A stretch of 64,000 nt of DNA from a virus. The position numbers were made by a program, and so were the translations under genes. Below, in pieces: positions 1 to 7,297 of the stretch (the stretch's first letter is position 1; each line of letters starts with the position of its first letter). The stretch is from positions 1 to 64,000 of the IMG/VR virus record IMGVR_UViG_3300027759_004177; one strand, given 5' to 3'. The notes below the pieces were generated by a model. It made no database searches. It had not been told where the DNA came from and saw only the letters and a program-made list of their open reading frames with translations.

Positions 1-545
1 TTGTTGGCAGCAATGATACCAATATAAGCCACCCCAGATACAGGCTGGTGATGATGACTGCACATACTACGCAATTCACTTCTAACAACCAACATTCCTT
101 CATATCGATCCTCACTATCGTTGGGAAAAGCTGTGGCATCGGGTCTTGGTTCATATCTACCTGCCATGATTTCGTTGAAATACATCTTGGCCAATCTACG
201 TGCTGTGCCATGGCTGTTGGGATCTGTCGCACGATCAATCAACAGGGTGTCTAAAACTCGTTCAAAAGCTTCTGTAGCTTCATCGATTAGTCGTTCTTTG
301 TCGCCTTCGTGCAAGTAATCGCTGATGTTGTCACCGGCCCAGAAACGTTTCTTGTCACGCTTCATGTTGAATCGAATAGCATCGGCTAGATACTTGCCTT
401 CTTCGTAACCTTTATCGCTCATATGCATTACAGCATCTTCGTATCCGGGATGATACGGTGCTTCATTTACGTATTGTGTAGCTTTGATTGCATCAAATAG
501 TAGATCTTTATCTTTATTTTTATCTTTATTTTTATTTTTGGACAT
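1..545 (-). CDS. folE: GTP cyclohydrolase I (partial, C-terminus outside window)
   Basis: The reading frame opens at an ATG at 545 and runs off the left edge, giving 181 N-terminal residues. Near residue 165 it carries the zinc-site signature MCSHHHQPVSG followed by VAYIGII, matching the C-x-H-H zinc region of GTP cyclohydrolase I, which converts GTP to dihydroneopterin triphosphate. That product feeds folate or 7-deazaguanine (preQ0) synthesis. The first residues are a low-complexity Lys/Asn/Asp run. A sigma70-like promoter lies just upstream. With the QueD-like and DpdA-like genes further right, a role in deazaguanine DNA modification is inferred. The rest of the enzyme cannot be checked here. 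Confidence 0.85.
   Translation of the reverse strand, partial: MSKNKNKDKNKDKDLLFDAIKATQYVNEAPYHPGYEDAVMHMSDKGYEEGKYLADAIRFNMKRDKKRFWAGDNISDYLHEGDKERLIDEATEAFERVLDTLLIDRATDPNSHGTARRLAKMYFNEIMAGRYEPRPDATAFPNDSEDRYEGMLVVRSELRSMCSHHHQPVSGVAYIGIIAAN
503..541 (-). repeat. Short tandem low-complexity repeat in folE start
   Basis: The T-rich stretch repeats units of the type tctttatttt and encodes a K-N-K-D-rich N-terminal tail on the GTP cyclohydrolase. It is a candidate slippage site. No function is evident. Confidence 0.5.
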
Positions 546-582
546 GTATTCTCCGAGTTAGTGTCGTGGATGACTTTGTATT

Positions 583-611
583 ATTGTATGATATTTAGAT
601 TGCAAAGTCAA
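583..611 (-). promoter_or_regulatory. sigma70-type promoter of folE
   Basis: On the minus strand there is TTGACT, exactly 17 bases, then TACAAT. The spacer contains TCTAAATA. The predicted start lies about 30 bases upstream of the folE ATG, with a GGAG Shine-Dalgarno before the ATG. The promoter overlaps the 3' end of the DegT-like gene. Confidence 0.6.
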
Positions 612-1176
612 TGGTTCTCAAGTCTGAATATTGGATATATTTAGGTTTTTCGTCCACTAATGGTAATTTTTGTGATCCCAGTTCGCATACTTCTAACGTG
701 GGACAATAGTGATATCCTTGTTCAAATACTTTTTGTTCGGTCCAGGGCAATATGGATAAATCTCTACCATCACTACGCATACGACTCAGTGTTTGGTAAT
801 CTTGTTTGTTGTCTAACAAGATAGCACCTGCTCTACCTAACTGTAAGGGTTTGCCGTTACCGAAACTTAAACATTGTTTATGGCCTGCACGGTACATTGC
901 TCGTTCAAGTCTGCGAGCACTATCCCAGATATTGGTATGCCCAAATTGATATTCGCCTTGCCACGCCTGGTCTTTTAATTCGTAATGTATACCCAATTGA
1001 CGAATCATTTGCGGAACACTAAGATAGGTATATGCTGTAAACTCTGTGTAAGTGACTCGGTCTAACCTAAAACACAATTCCATTGCGTGTGTGCAACTGT
1101 CGGTGACAACCACATAAGGGGCACCGGTATACTCTGCCAGTGCGTGTTCAAAGTCAAACAGTCTTTTAAAACTCAT
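595..1176 (-). CDS. DegT/DnrJ/EryC1-like PLP aminotransferase, short form
   Basis: The 193-residue product resembles the N-terminal large domain of DegT/DnrJ/EryC1 sugar aminotransferases: FEHALAEYTGAPYVVVTDSC near the N-terminus, a TAYTYLSVP segment, a DSAR acidic motif, and SFGNGKPL, where the Lys would be the PLP-binding residue. Full family members are about 370 residues, so the C-terminal small domain is missing. It may be a reduced phage version or may act with a partner. The likely role is transamination of a nucleotide sugar or keto substrate. It is read divergently from the AMP-binding gene and precedes folE. Confidence 0.6.
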   Translation of the reverse strand: MSFKRLFDFEHALAEYTGAPYVVVTDSCTHAMELCFRLDRVTYTEFTAYTYLSVPQMIRQLGIHYELKDQAWQGEYQFGHTNIWDSARRLERAMYRAGHKQCLSFGNGKPLQLGRAGAILLDNKQDYQTLSRMRSDGRDLSILPWTEQKVFEQGYHYCPTLEVCELGSQKLPLVDEKPKYIQYSDLRTIDFAI

Positions 1177-1204
1177 ATATTCAAATTGCCTTTAGTGGAA
1201 CACT

Positions 1205-1233
1205 ATTATAATATAAATACCATATCAAATCAA
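1205..1233 (-). promoter_or_regulatory. sigma70-type promoter of DegT-like gene
   Basis: The minus strand shows TTGATT, 17 bases, TATAAT. It fires leftward into the DegT-like gene and physically overlaps the rightward late-type motif at 1212-1219. Confidence 0.55.
1212..1219 (+). promoter_or_regulatory. T4-like late promoter (TATAAATA)
   Basis: A perfect TATAAATA octamer, the T4 late promoter core, lies 29 bases before the ATG of the AMP-binding enzyme and points rightward. Confidence 0.5.
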
Positions 1234-1248
1234 ATTTAATTTAATCAA

Positions 1249-2334
1249 ATGAAACGTGCTGTTATCTGTGTTGCCAATCCTTGGGAATATATACCGCTAT
1301 ACGATAAAAATTATAGCATTATGGTATTGAATCCTGCAGCGCCTGCTGATCGAAATCAATACTTGTTGAACAATTCAGACTGGAGCCTATTGGTCACGGC
1401 CGACAACATACAAGAAAGAGACGGTGCCGATTATCCTGGAGAAAAAGTTTACTGGTATACATCGGGCACCACCGGCGACAGTAAATTTTACAGTTTTACC
1501 GAACAACAAGTCGATTATGTGTGTCGTCAAATAATCAAATCCTACGATCTTACTGCCAATGATCGATATGTTGGTGTAATGAGTCTATGGCATGCACACG
1601 GACAAATGATGTATTGGATGAGCCGCATGACTGGCATGGAAACAACATTTTTGCCCATTGGACGATTACAAGAAGTTTCCAAACACAGTCCCACATTCAT
1701 CACCGGCATTCCAGACATATTAAAAGCCTTGATGAAGCAACAGTTTGATAGTTTACGATTTGTTCGTAGTGCCAGTTCTGCTTTGCCTCCACAACTGTAT
1801 TCTGCCATGAAAGAACGTTTTGCTGTACCTATCGTGGAAAGTTTTGGTATGACAGAATCGTGTAGTCACTGTCTGACTAATCCCTTGGAAGGTGAACAAC
1901 GCATAGGCACAGTGGGTTTACCGGATGGAGTAGAAGCACGTATTGAGCAAAATAAACTACTGATTAGAGGGCCGGCTGTGGCCGATTCGGATTGGCTCGA
2001 CACCGGCGATTTGGCCGAGCAAGATGAAGCAGGGTACTTTCGAATTCTAGGACGTAGTGTGGATCGTATCAATGTGCGTGGTTACAAATTGGATCCCTTG
2101 AGCCTGGAAAACAAACTATATGCGGCCTTTCCTGACCTTAAAGATCTAGCAATATTTGGTACCGACTCTGTAAAATGCATATACAATGGACCGTACGATA
2201 AAACGCAAATCAAGGCAGTATTGGTATCTATGGGACAATCGTGTTATCCAACCATACTTGAAGAAGTTGATTCAGTACCTAAAAATGCCGCGGGCAAGGT
2301 GTCAAGGACCATGCTCAATGACCTATTCGCTTAG
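1249..2334 (+). CDS. AMP-forming acyl/aryl-CoA ligase-like enzyme (ANL superfamily)
   Basis: This 361-residue protein carries the classic adenylating-enzyme motifs: phosphate loop YTSGTTGDSK (70-79), ESFGMTES (197-204), DTGDL (251-255), the hinge region GRSVDRINVRGYK (268-280), and PKNAAGKVSR with the expected catalytic Lys350. ANL enzymes activate a carboxylate as acyl-AMP and pass it to CoA, a carrier or an amine. It is shorter than typical members (about 500), with a reduced N-terminal domain. The substrate is unknown. It is one of only four plus-strand genes and has its own TATAAATA promoter. Neighbouring DegT, radical SAM and GalE genes suggest a small modification pathway; this is inference. 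Confidence 0.8.
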   Translation: MKRAVICVANPWEYIPLYDKNYSIMVLNPAAPADRNQYLLNNSDWSLLVTADNIQERDGADYPGEKVYWYTSGTTGDSKFYSFTEQQVDYVCRQIIKSYDLTANDRYVGVMSLWHAHGQMMYWMSRMTGMETTFLPIGRLQEVSKHSPTFITGIPDILKALMKQQFDSLRFVRSASSALPPQLYSAMKERFAVPIVESFGMTESCSHCLTNPLEGEQRIGTVGLPDGVEARIEQNKLLIRGPAVADSDWLDTGDLAEQDEAGYFRILGRSVDRINVRGYKLDPLSLENKLYAAFPDLKDLAIFGTDSVKCIYNGPYDKTQIKAVLVSMGQSCYPTILEEVDSVPKNAAGKVSRTMLNDLFA

Positions 2335-2685
2335 GTGATCTTTTTTAATCTCACGTACTGCACACTCTAGTCGTTCAGCAATAGCGTTTTTAATGGCAAT
2401 ACGTTTGTTGTTGTGATCTCTAATGGCAATGGCACGTCGACCAATTTCTTCTAGCCCTAGTTCTTGTTCACGCCCAGTTTTAAGCAAGGACTCTAGTTCC
2501 CATATCTCGTTGTGTATGCCCACAAGATTCATATATAAATCTTCAATTTTTTCTATGTCGTGTGCTATCGCTTGATTCATGTACCAAGTGAGTTCTTCAG
2601 CATTGGCTCCTCCGGTGCGTTTAAACTTAACGTCGGCGATGGCCAGGCGATCAAATAATTCAATAACAGGAAATGTAGGAGTCAT
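2323..2685 (-). CDS. DUF6165-like small helical protein
   Basis: The 120-residue, charge-rich helical protein contains LFDRLAIADVKFKRTG near the start and GIHNEIWELESLL in the middle, followed by RRAIAIRDHNNKRIAIKNAI. This pattern recalls small bacterial proteins (DUF6165-type) found near surface-polysaccharide genes. The assignment is by eye and weak. Its end overlaps the end of the convergent AMP-binding gene by 12 bases, and its start is coupled to the upstream radical SAM gene by ATGA. Confidence 0.55.
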   Translation of the reverse strand: MTPTFPVIELFDRLAIADVKFKRTGGANAEELTWYMNQAIAHDIEKIEDLYMNLVGIHNEIWELESLLKTGREQELGLEEIGRRAIAIRDHNNKRIAIKNAIAERLECAVREIKKDHLSE

Positions 2686-3710
2686 AGGTATAAGGTCTCT
2701 ATTTTTTTGGGGTTATCTAAAATGTTTTGTATCTGTATATTGCTTATGTTAGGACGACATGGAGCACAAAACTCCACACGAGTTCGATTGTATATTTCGT
2801 AATGACGAGCATTCAACCAACTATCACGGAAGTCTCCTGAGTCCCAATTGGCCAATTCAAACTGTGGATTACCCTTGCCTTCACAACAGATGTATATTTT
2901 ACCATCGGCACAGAATACAGGAAAGTGGAACATCTGGTGACACTTCTTGTAGTTACGTGGCAGAGTTTTGTTTTGATTGGCCCAGTATGGTAACCTGTAC
3001 AACTGACTGTACTTTTCTAGTCTAGCAATGGTCTCTGGGGTAATTGGGTATGCTTGATTGTCAATGATAACAGGACGGAAGTAAATCATACGACCACCCA
3101 ACTTGGCTACCAAGCGAAACAGATCATTCATTGCTTCTTCGGTGTCGTTCAATGGGTTTATCAATGCTTTAAAGTCAACATTGACCCCGGCTTGGATCAG
3201 GCCACGAGCATTGTCACATACCTTGGTAAACAAACTACGAGCAGTTAGGCTACGACGTATTTCTTCATACAAACTTTCTGTGCCGGCATCAATGTCAATA
3301 CCAATCCAGGCCATCTTGCGTAGTTTATCCACGTGAACAGTATCCAGCAGGGTGTCCAGGTTACTGCCGTTTGTGGTCAAACTGGTCAGGAATCCAAGGT
3401 CCAGGGTATGTTCAATGACCTTCTCGTAACTGACCAATACAGTGGGTTCTCCACCGCCGGGATAGGTAATAGTATGAGTTGTGCCGTAACTGCGGGGAGT
3501 GTGTGCTCGCCATCCTGCTAACTTGTCTAGTAATGCAATGTATTCTGTGTATTTCTTTTGTACAGGCTTTTCTGCACGGAAGTCGGCAGAATTGCAGTAG
3601 TAACAGTCTTGATTACACACATTGGTCAGATCTATGTCTACCTGAGCAGGCAAGATCTTCATGGTGTCTTGATTTCTCATCCAATGGACAAGTTCTGCGT
3701 ATTGATACAT
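2682..3710 (-). CDS. Radical SAM protein with SPASM-like C-terminus
   Basis: The 342-residue protein has the radical SAM cluster motif CNQDCYYC (C-x3-C-x2-C, about residues 32-39), a GGGEPT motif for SAM binding, and a C-terminal Cys set (CHQMFHFPVFC, ICCEG, FCAPC) typical of SPASM/twitch auxiliary-cluster domains. Such enzymes generate a 5'-deoxyadenosyl radical and often modify peptides or sugars. The target is unknown. It is coupled to the DUF6165-like gene, and a small peptide substrate encoded nearby is possible but not identified. Confidence 0.75.
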   Translation of the reverse strand: MYQYAELVHWMRNQDTMKILPAQVDIDLTNVCNQDCYYCNSADFRAEKPVQKKYTEYIALLDKLAGWRAHTPRSYGTTHTITYPGGGEPTVLVSYEKVIEHTLDLGFLTSLTTNGSNLDTLLDTVHVDKLRKMAWIGIDIDAGTESLYEEIRRSLTARSLFTKVCDNARGLIQAGVNVDFKALINPLNDTEEAMNDLFRLVAKLGGRMIYFRPVIIDNQAYPITPETIARLEKYSQLYRLPYWANQNKTLPRNYKKCHQMFHFPVFCADGKIYICCEGKGNPQFELANWDSGDFRDSWLNARHYEIYNRTRVEFCAPCRPNISNIQIQNILDNPKKIETLYL

Positions 3711-3736
3711 TATGGGCCCGGGGAATTAGATCCAAG

Positions 3737-4732
3737 TTACGGATAGGTAAGCGATCGTAGATACCACTTATAAGCTGAGTCTATAATAGTACTTATGTCG
3801 CTGTATTCGGCAGTCCAATTTAACCATTCGTGTGCTCGGTCTACCTGTGCCACCAACTCTGCTGGATCTCCTAGTCTAGGAGCAGATACAACAGTACGGA
3901 AATCGGTGTCGTAGTGTTGTTTGACATAGTTGACAATTTCTTGATTGCTGATACCACCACCTGTGCCAAGATTGATCTGCTGTGCACCAACCCATCCATG
4001 AGCTTCGCCGGCGCGATCAGCGGCCATCACATGTGCCTGTGCTAGATCCCATACGTGTATGTAGTCTCTGACGCAAGTACCATCACGTGTTTTATAATCT
4101 GTGCCGTTTAATCCAAATTCTTCTTTACGCAACATAGATTCTAACACTCGTGCCACAATATGTGTGGCATTGGGCTCTTGGCCAAGGTCGTAGTTGAAAG
4201 GTTCAGCACCAGCCGCATTGAAAAATCTAAAACATACGCTTGGGATAGCATGAGCCAAGTAATAGTCTTTTAATATGCGTTCACAAGTGGCTTTGGTATT
4301 GCCATACGGACTGATTGGATCGACACGATGACCTTCAGGAATAGGCAAACGTTCAGGCTCGCCGTACACACTGGCACTTGAACTAAACAAGATCAACGGA
4401 CGTTTGGGCAAAGTTTTTACCACGTCCAAGAACTTTACAAATTTTACCACATTGTTGTCCCAGTACTCGCCGGGATTTGTCATGCTAGGGCCAACAAGAC
4501 TGGTACCAGCACAATGTACAACAACGTCAGGGTTGGCATGTATTAACACACTCAACGCACCATCGCTGACAAAGTCTCCGATAAAATACCCGTCAATGTC
4601 TCGGAGTGTGTGTTCACGTCGGACTTGATCCACTATAGTAACGTGGTAGCCGTGTTGTTTGAATGCCCGTGCCACGTGACTACCAATGTAGCCACACCCA
4701 CCGGTTACAACAACTCGTTTCGTGCTAGTCAT
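3737..4732 (-). CDS. galE: UDP-glucose 4-epimerase
   Basis: The 331-residue short-chain dehydrogenase begins with the NAD-binding TGGCGYIGSH loop (10-19) and contains SSSASVYG and YGNTK (Tyr143, Lys147), the SDR catalytic pair. Further GalE-like motifs are FRFFNAAGA and RDYIHVWDLAQAH. Length and motifs match GalE, which interconverts UDP-glucose and UDP-galactose in the cytoplasm. Its start overlaps the CDGSH-like gene stop by ATGA. It probably supplies UDP-Gal to the glycosyltransferases in this region. Confidence 0.9.
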   Translation of the reverse strand: MTSTKRVVVTGGCGYIGSHVARAFKQHGYHVTIVDQVRREHTLRDIDGYFIGDFVSDGALSVLIHANPDVVVHCAGTSLVGPSMTNPGEYWDNNVVKFVKFLDVVKTLPKRPLILFSSSASVYGEPERLPIPEGHRVDPISPYGNTKATCERILKDYYLAHAIPSVCFRFFNAAGAEPFNYDLGQEPNATHIVARVLESMLRKEEFGLNGTDYKTRDGTCVRDYIHVWDLAQAHVMAADRAGEAHGWVGAQQINLGTGGGISNQEIVNYVKQHYDTDFRTVVSAPRLGDPAELVAQVDRAHEWLNWTAEYSDISTIIDSAYKWYLRSLTYP

Positions 4733-4905
4733 TCAGCCCGTCCGGTAGTACAACTATCACTCCAAAGTTCTTGTGCTTGTTGGCGGTATTGATCCAGTTC
4801 ATATTCGTCTAGTTTAACACGATATGCTTCTTCTGTCAAGGCATGCCAGCCACAACATTTACCTGTTGGGCTACGTCCACACCCGCATTTGGCTTGTTCG
4901 GTCAT
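4729..4905 (-). CDS. Small CDGSH-like Cys/His protein
   Basis: This 58-residue ORF has CGCGRSPTGKCCGWH near its start, spacing that closely recalls the three-Cys one-His 2Fe-2S motif of CDGSH proteins (C-x-C-x2-S...C-x-G-x-H), one residue shorter between the second and third Cys. The rest is an acidic helix. Start and stop both overlap neighbours by ATGA, supporting translation. It may bind an Fe-S cluster or zinc. Confidence 0.6.
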   Translation of the reverse strand: MTEQAKCGCGRSPTGKCCGWHALTEEAYRVKLDEYELDQYRQQAQELWSDSCTTGRAE

Positions 4906-5105
4906 TCTGGAATCCTAACTTTTAATCCACGCCATTGGTCGATTTGTATCTCGCCCCACCCTTTTTCTTTAGTCCAGTCTGCACGATGCGTCCAGGGCCA
5001 TGCTGTACTCATCACTTCATATTCGCCTTCGTGTACAGGATCTAAATCAAATGGAAACCATTCGGTTTTTAGACTTTCAATGTCATCAGTGGTAAAGGTT
5101 GTCAT
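4902..5105 (-). CDS. Hypothetical 67-residue protein
   Basis: I do not recognise this Trp-rich acidic protein (for example EWFPFDLDP and STAWPWTHRADW). It is translationally coupled on both sides by ATGA overlaps, so it is likely real. No signal peptide or membrane segment is seen. Confidence 0.6.
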   Translation of the reverse strand: MTTFTTDDIESLKTEWFPFDLDPVHEGEYEVMSTAWPWTHRADWTKEKGWGEIQIDQWRGLKVRIPE

Positions 5106-5245
5106 TCTTTTCTTGCCTTGTGTTTAGCTAAAGCATCTGCACTACGCTGTTGGAAATCTACCATTGAGTGATACCCCATTTGATAGCAAGGACAATGGTT
5201 GCCTAAAATCTTACGGGCCAACCAGATTCTAAATTTTTTGGTCAT
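5102..5245 (-). CDS. Hypothetical 47-residue basic protein
   Basis: The ORF starts at an ATG at 5245, contains HCPCYQMGYHSM and ends in a Lys/Arg-rich tail. Its stop overlaps the next start as ATGA. It sits in a run of three tiny coupled genes with Cys motifs. Its function is unknown. Confidence 0.5.
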   Translation of the reverse strand: MTKKFRIWLARKILGNHCPCYQMGYHSMVDFQQRSADALAKHKARKE

Positions 5246-5405
5246 GGATAAGATCTCCTGTTACGGCATTGACCTTCATACCGGATTCGTTAATATAATA
5301 AGGTTGGCACATTTTAGTGCCATCCCATCGTTGTCCGCACCAGCACTCACCTTCTGCATTAATGATGCAATTGCCTGAACCGCAACAGCGTGGATCAGTC
5401 ATCAT
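5229..5405 (-). CDS. Small Cys-rich protein
   Basis: The protein of about 58 residues has six Cys residues in its first 34 or so (CCGSGNC, CWCGQRWDG, MC), suggesting a metal or Fe-S site. Similar small CCGSGTC-type proteins occur in proteobacteria (from memory). A GGAGG ribosome-binding site inside the upstream Bax-inhibitor gene end favours the start at 5405 or 5402 rather than the farther upstream ATG. Its function is unknown. Confidence 0.6.
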   Translation of the reverse strand: MMTDPRCCGSGNCIINAEGECWCGQRWDGTKMCQPYYINESGMKVNAVTGDLIHDQKI

Positions 5406-6072
5406 TACGCCCTCCAAACAACTGCAACAGGCTGATAAAAATATTGATAAAGTTTAGGTATAGGCTAAGTGCTCCTAACACTTCTTCGCGACCAGTATCA
5501 CTATCATGTGACACTATTTGGCGAATATTTTGTGTGTCGTATGCAGTTAGTCCCAAAAACACAACAATAGCAATAGCACTGATGACCATTTGCAACACTG
5601 AGCTGCCAACAAAGATATTGACAATGCTGGCAATCACAATGGCAATCAAGCCCACAAACATGAATGATCCTACACTGGTCAAATCTTTTTTGGTAAAGTA
5701 ACCATAAATGCTCATGGTGCCAAACAGCACAGCGCCACCCATAAAGGCTGTAAAGATACTGCCCATGGAATAGATCACAAAGATTGTGGCAAAGCTCAGG
5801 CCCATAAGAGCACTGAACGCATACAAGAATAATTGTAGTCCAGTCTTGCTAAATCTTTCAGACGCAAATGTCATTGCTAGAATACACACCAACGGAGCAA
5901 AGATTACGATCCATTTTGTTAGTCCTGTAAAAAAGACTCGCACTAGCTCTGGACTGGATCCTACAAAATAGCTCACAAACATACTGATAACCACAGCAAG
6001 ACTCATGTGACCATACACACGACCCATTGCTTCATTAATTCCTGCGGCACTACGGTATACTGCTGTATTCAT
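5395..6072 (-). CDS. Bax inhibitor-1 (YccA/TMBIM) family membrane protein
   Basis: The 225-residue protein has about seven hydrophobic segments and the family pattern near residues 84-95 (YAFSALMGLSFA) and LGLTAYDTQNI near the C-terminus. BI-1/YccA proteins sit in the inner membrane; E. coli YccA modulates FtsH proteolysis and other members are calcium channels. A phage copy could temper FtsH or host stress. Its length fits the family. A GGAG site precedes the ATG. Confidence 0.85.
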   Translation of the reverse strand: MNTAVYRSAAGINEAMGRVYGHMSLAVVISMFVSYFVGSSPELVRVFFTGLTKWIVIFAPLVCILAMTFASERFSKTGLQLFLYAFSALMGLSFATIFVIYSMGSIFTAFMGGAVLFGTMSIYGYFTKKDLTSVGSFMFVGLIAIVIASIVNIFVGSSVLQMVISAIAIVVFLGLTAYDTQNIRQIVSHDSDTGREEVLGALSLYLNFINIFISLLQLFGGRNDD

Positions 6073-6087
6073 ACGTTTCTCCTTAAA

Positions 6088-7296
6088 TTAAAATGGCCAT
6101 TTGGCTTTTGTTGCAACGTCCTCGGGCACAGATGCTACAATACGATCCATTGCAATTGCCGGATCCCATTCCCGGCAGAACTTTGCACGATTGGCACGGC
6201 CTTCCTTGGTGTCGGGATCATAATCAATCCAACTAAAGTCTGTGCCATTGCAGTCGGGGCAATGATCGTTGTATTCTTCATCTTCTACACGGTCTTCACT
6301 CTTACCTATCCATCCACACTCTTTGTTATCGCAAATGACATTGGGTGGCTCGGGTGGTTGATTGACCCATGAGCTTGTGTCCCAGTTGTAACCTGACCAT
6401 GACACAACGCCATCCTGTCTAACTGGATTAAATTTTCCGTATTCCCAGTCACCAAACTCCTTGCCATCCCAATACAGGCTACCATAGGTGCTGCCTCCAC
6501 CATAGTTGCAACTATAGTATCCTGGAATTGTGGGTTTTTGTTTCTTGAACTTGAATGTCTCTGAACGTTCCCACTCACTTGGACTGGTTCCGAATTCGGG
6601 ATGACCCCAATCTTTTTCTTCGGGTTCATAGCGTTCCCAGTTGCCTTCATCGTCGGTGATCCGTGCCATGGTAAAGTCTGAACTCTTACCATCGGTGCTG
6701 CCACCAAAGTTATCAATGTCTTCACCGTTATATGTTAGACCAGTAACAATATCTTCGCCATCGAACTCTTCGTAGTGCAGTTCCAGTTTGGTGATATCAA
6801 ACGGTTCAGTAAGTTCGATCTCGCCTTCAAAGAAGGTGCCTTTTTCATTGCTAGTTCCAACAAATACGATCTCGCCCTTCTTGCGGCTTCCAATCCAAAC
6901 TTCGTCGTCGCAACACCACTCTGGGCTGTCTTCGGATGCACCATCACAGTCATCAAATGACTTTTGAAACACAGTTTCGCCCGTTTCATCTTCAATCTGA
7001 ATTGTACCAGCATCGCGACTTACACCATTGGTGTGTCCCATATCATCGCACTCGTACCAGGATCCTGGTGGGAATGGCAACAGGTCTTCGTCTAGATCCA
7101 TGTCTTCACAGGCATCATAGTTCCAGGCGATGTCACTGAGATCAACTTGCTTATTGTTACAATAATCCCAGACTTCCTGGGTGGTTGTGCCCATAACACG
7201 TTCGCCACCGTAGCCCCACATGCTAACCTTATAGGTGCGTGGTGTAAACTTAAGAACAGCTACTAGTTCTTCTGCTGTAATATCTTTGGTTGTCAT
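6088..7296 (-). CDS. Acidic hypothetical protein with C-terminal zinc-ribbon-like Cys pairs
   Basis: This protein of about 402 residues is very acidic and rich in Trp, Gly and Asp. It carries a Cys pair set near the C-terminus (ICDNKECGWIG and HCPDCNG) resembling a zinc ribbon, plus a CDD/CCDDE cluster in the first third. No catalytic family is recognised. The start at 7296 is chosen because the upstream glycosyltransferase stop is immediately before it (TAAAATG); an ATG 18 bases upstream is possible. Confidence 0.65.
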   Translation of the reverse strand: MTTKDITAEELVAVLKFTPRTYKVSMWGYGGERVMGTTTQEVWDYCNNKQVDLSDIAWNYDACEDMDLDEDLLPFPPGSWYECDDMGHTNGVSRDAGTIQIEDETGETVFQKSFDDCDGASEDSPEWCCDDEVWIGSRKKGEIVFVGTSNEKGTFFEGEIELTEPFDITKLELHYEEFDGEDIVTGLTYNGEDIDNFGGSTDGKSSDFTMARITDDEGNWERYEPEEKDWGHPEFGTSPSEWERSETFKFKKQKPTIPGYYSCNYGGGSTYGSLYWDGKEFGDWEYGKFNPVRQDGVVSWSGYNWDTSSWVNQPPEPPNVICDNKECGWIGKSEDRVEDEEYNDHCPDCNGTDFSWIDYDPDTKEGRANRAKFCREWDPAIAMDRIVASVPEDVATKAKWPF

Positions 7297-7297
7297 T

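Noticed and set aside
2323-2334. Frameshift between the ANL gene and the DUF6165-like gene
   Set aside because: The genes are on opposite strands and simply overlap at their 3' ends; both stops are clean.
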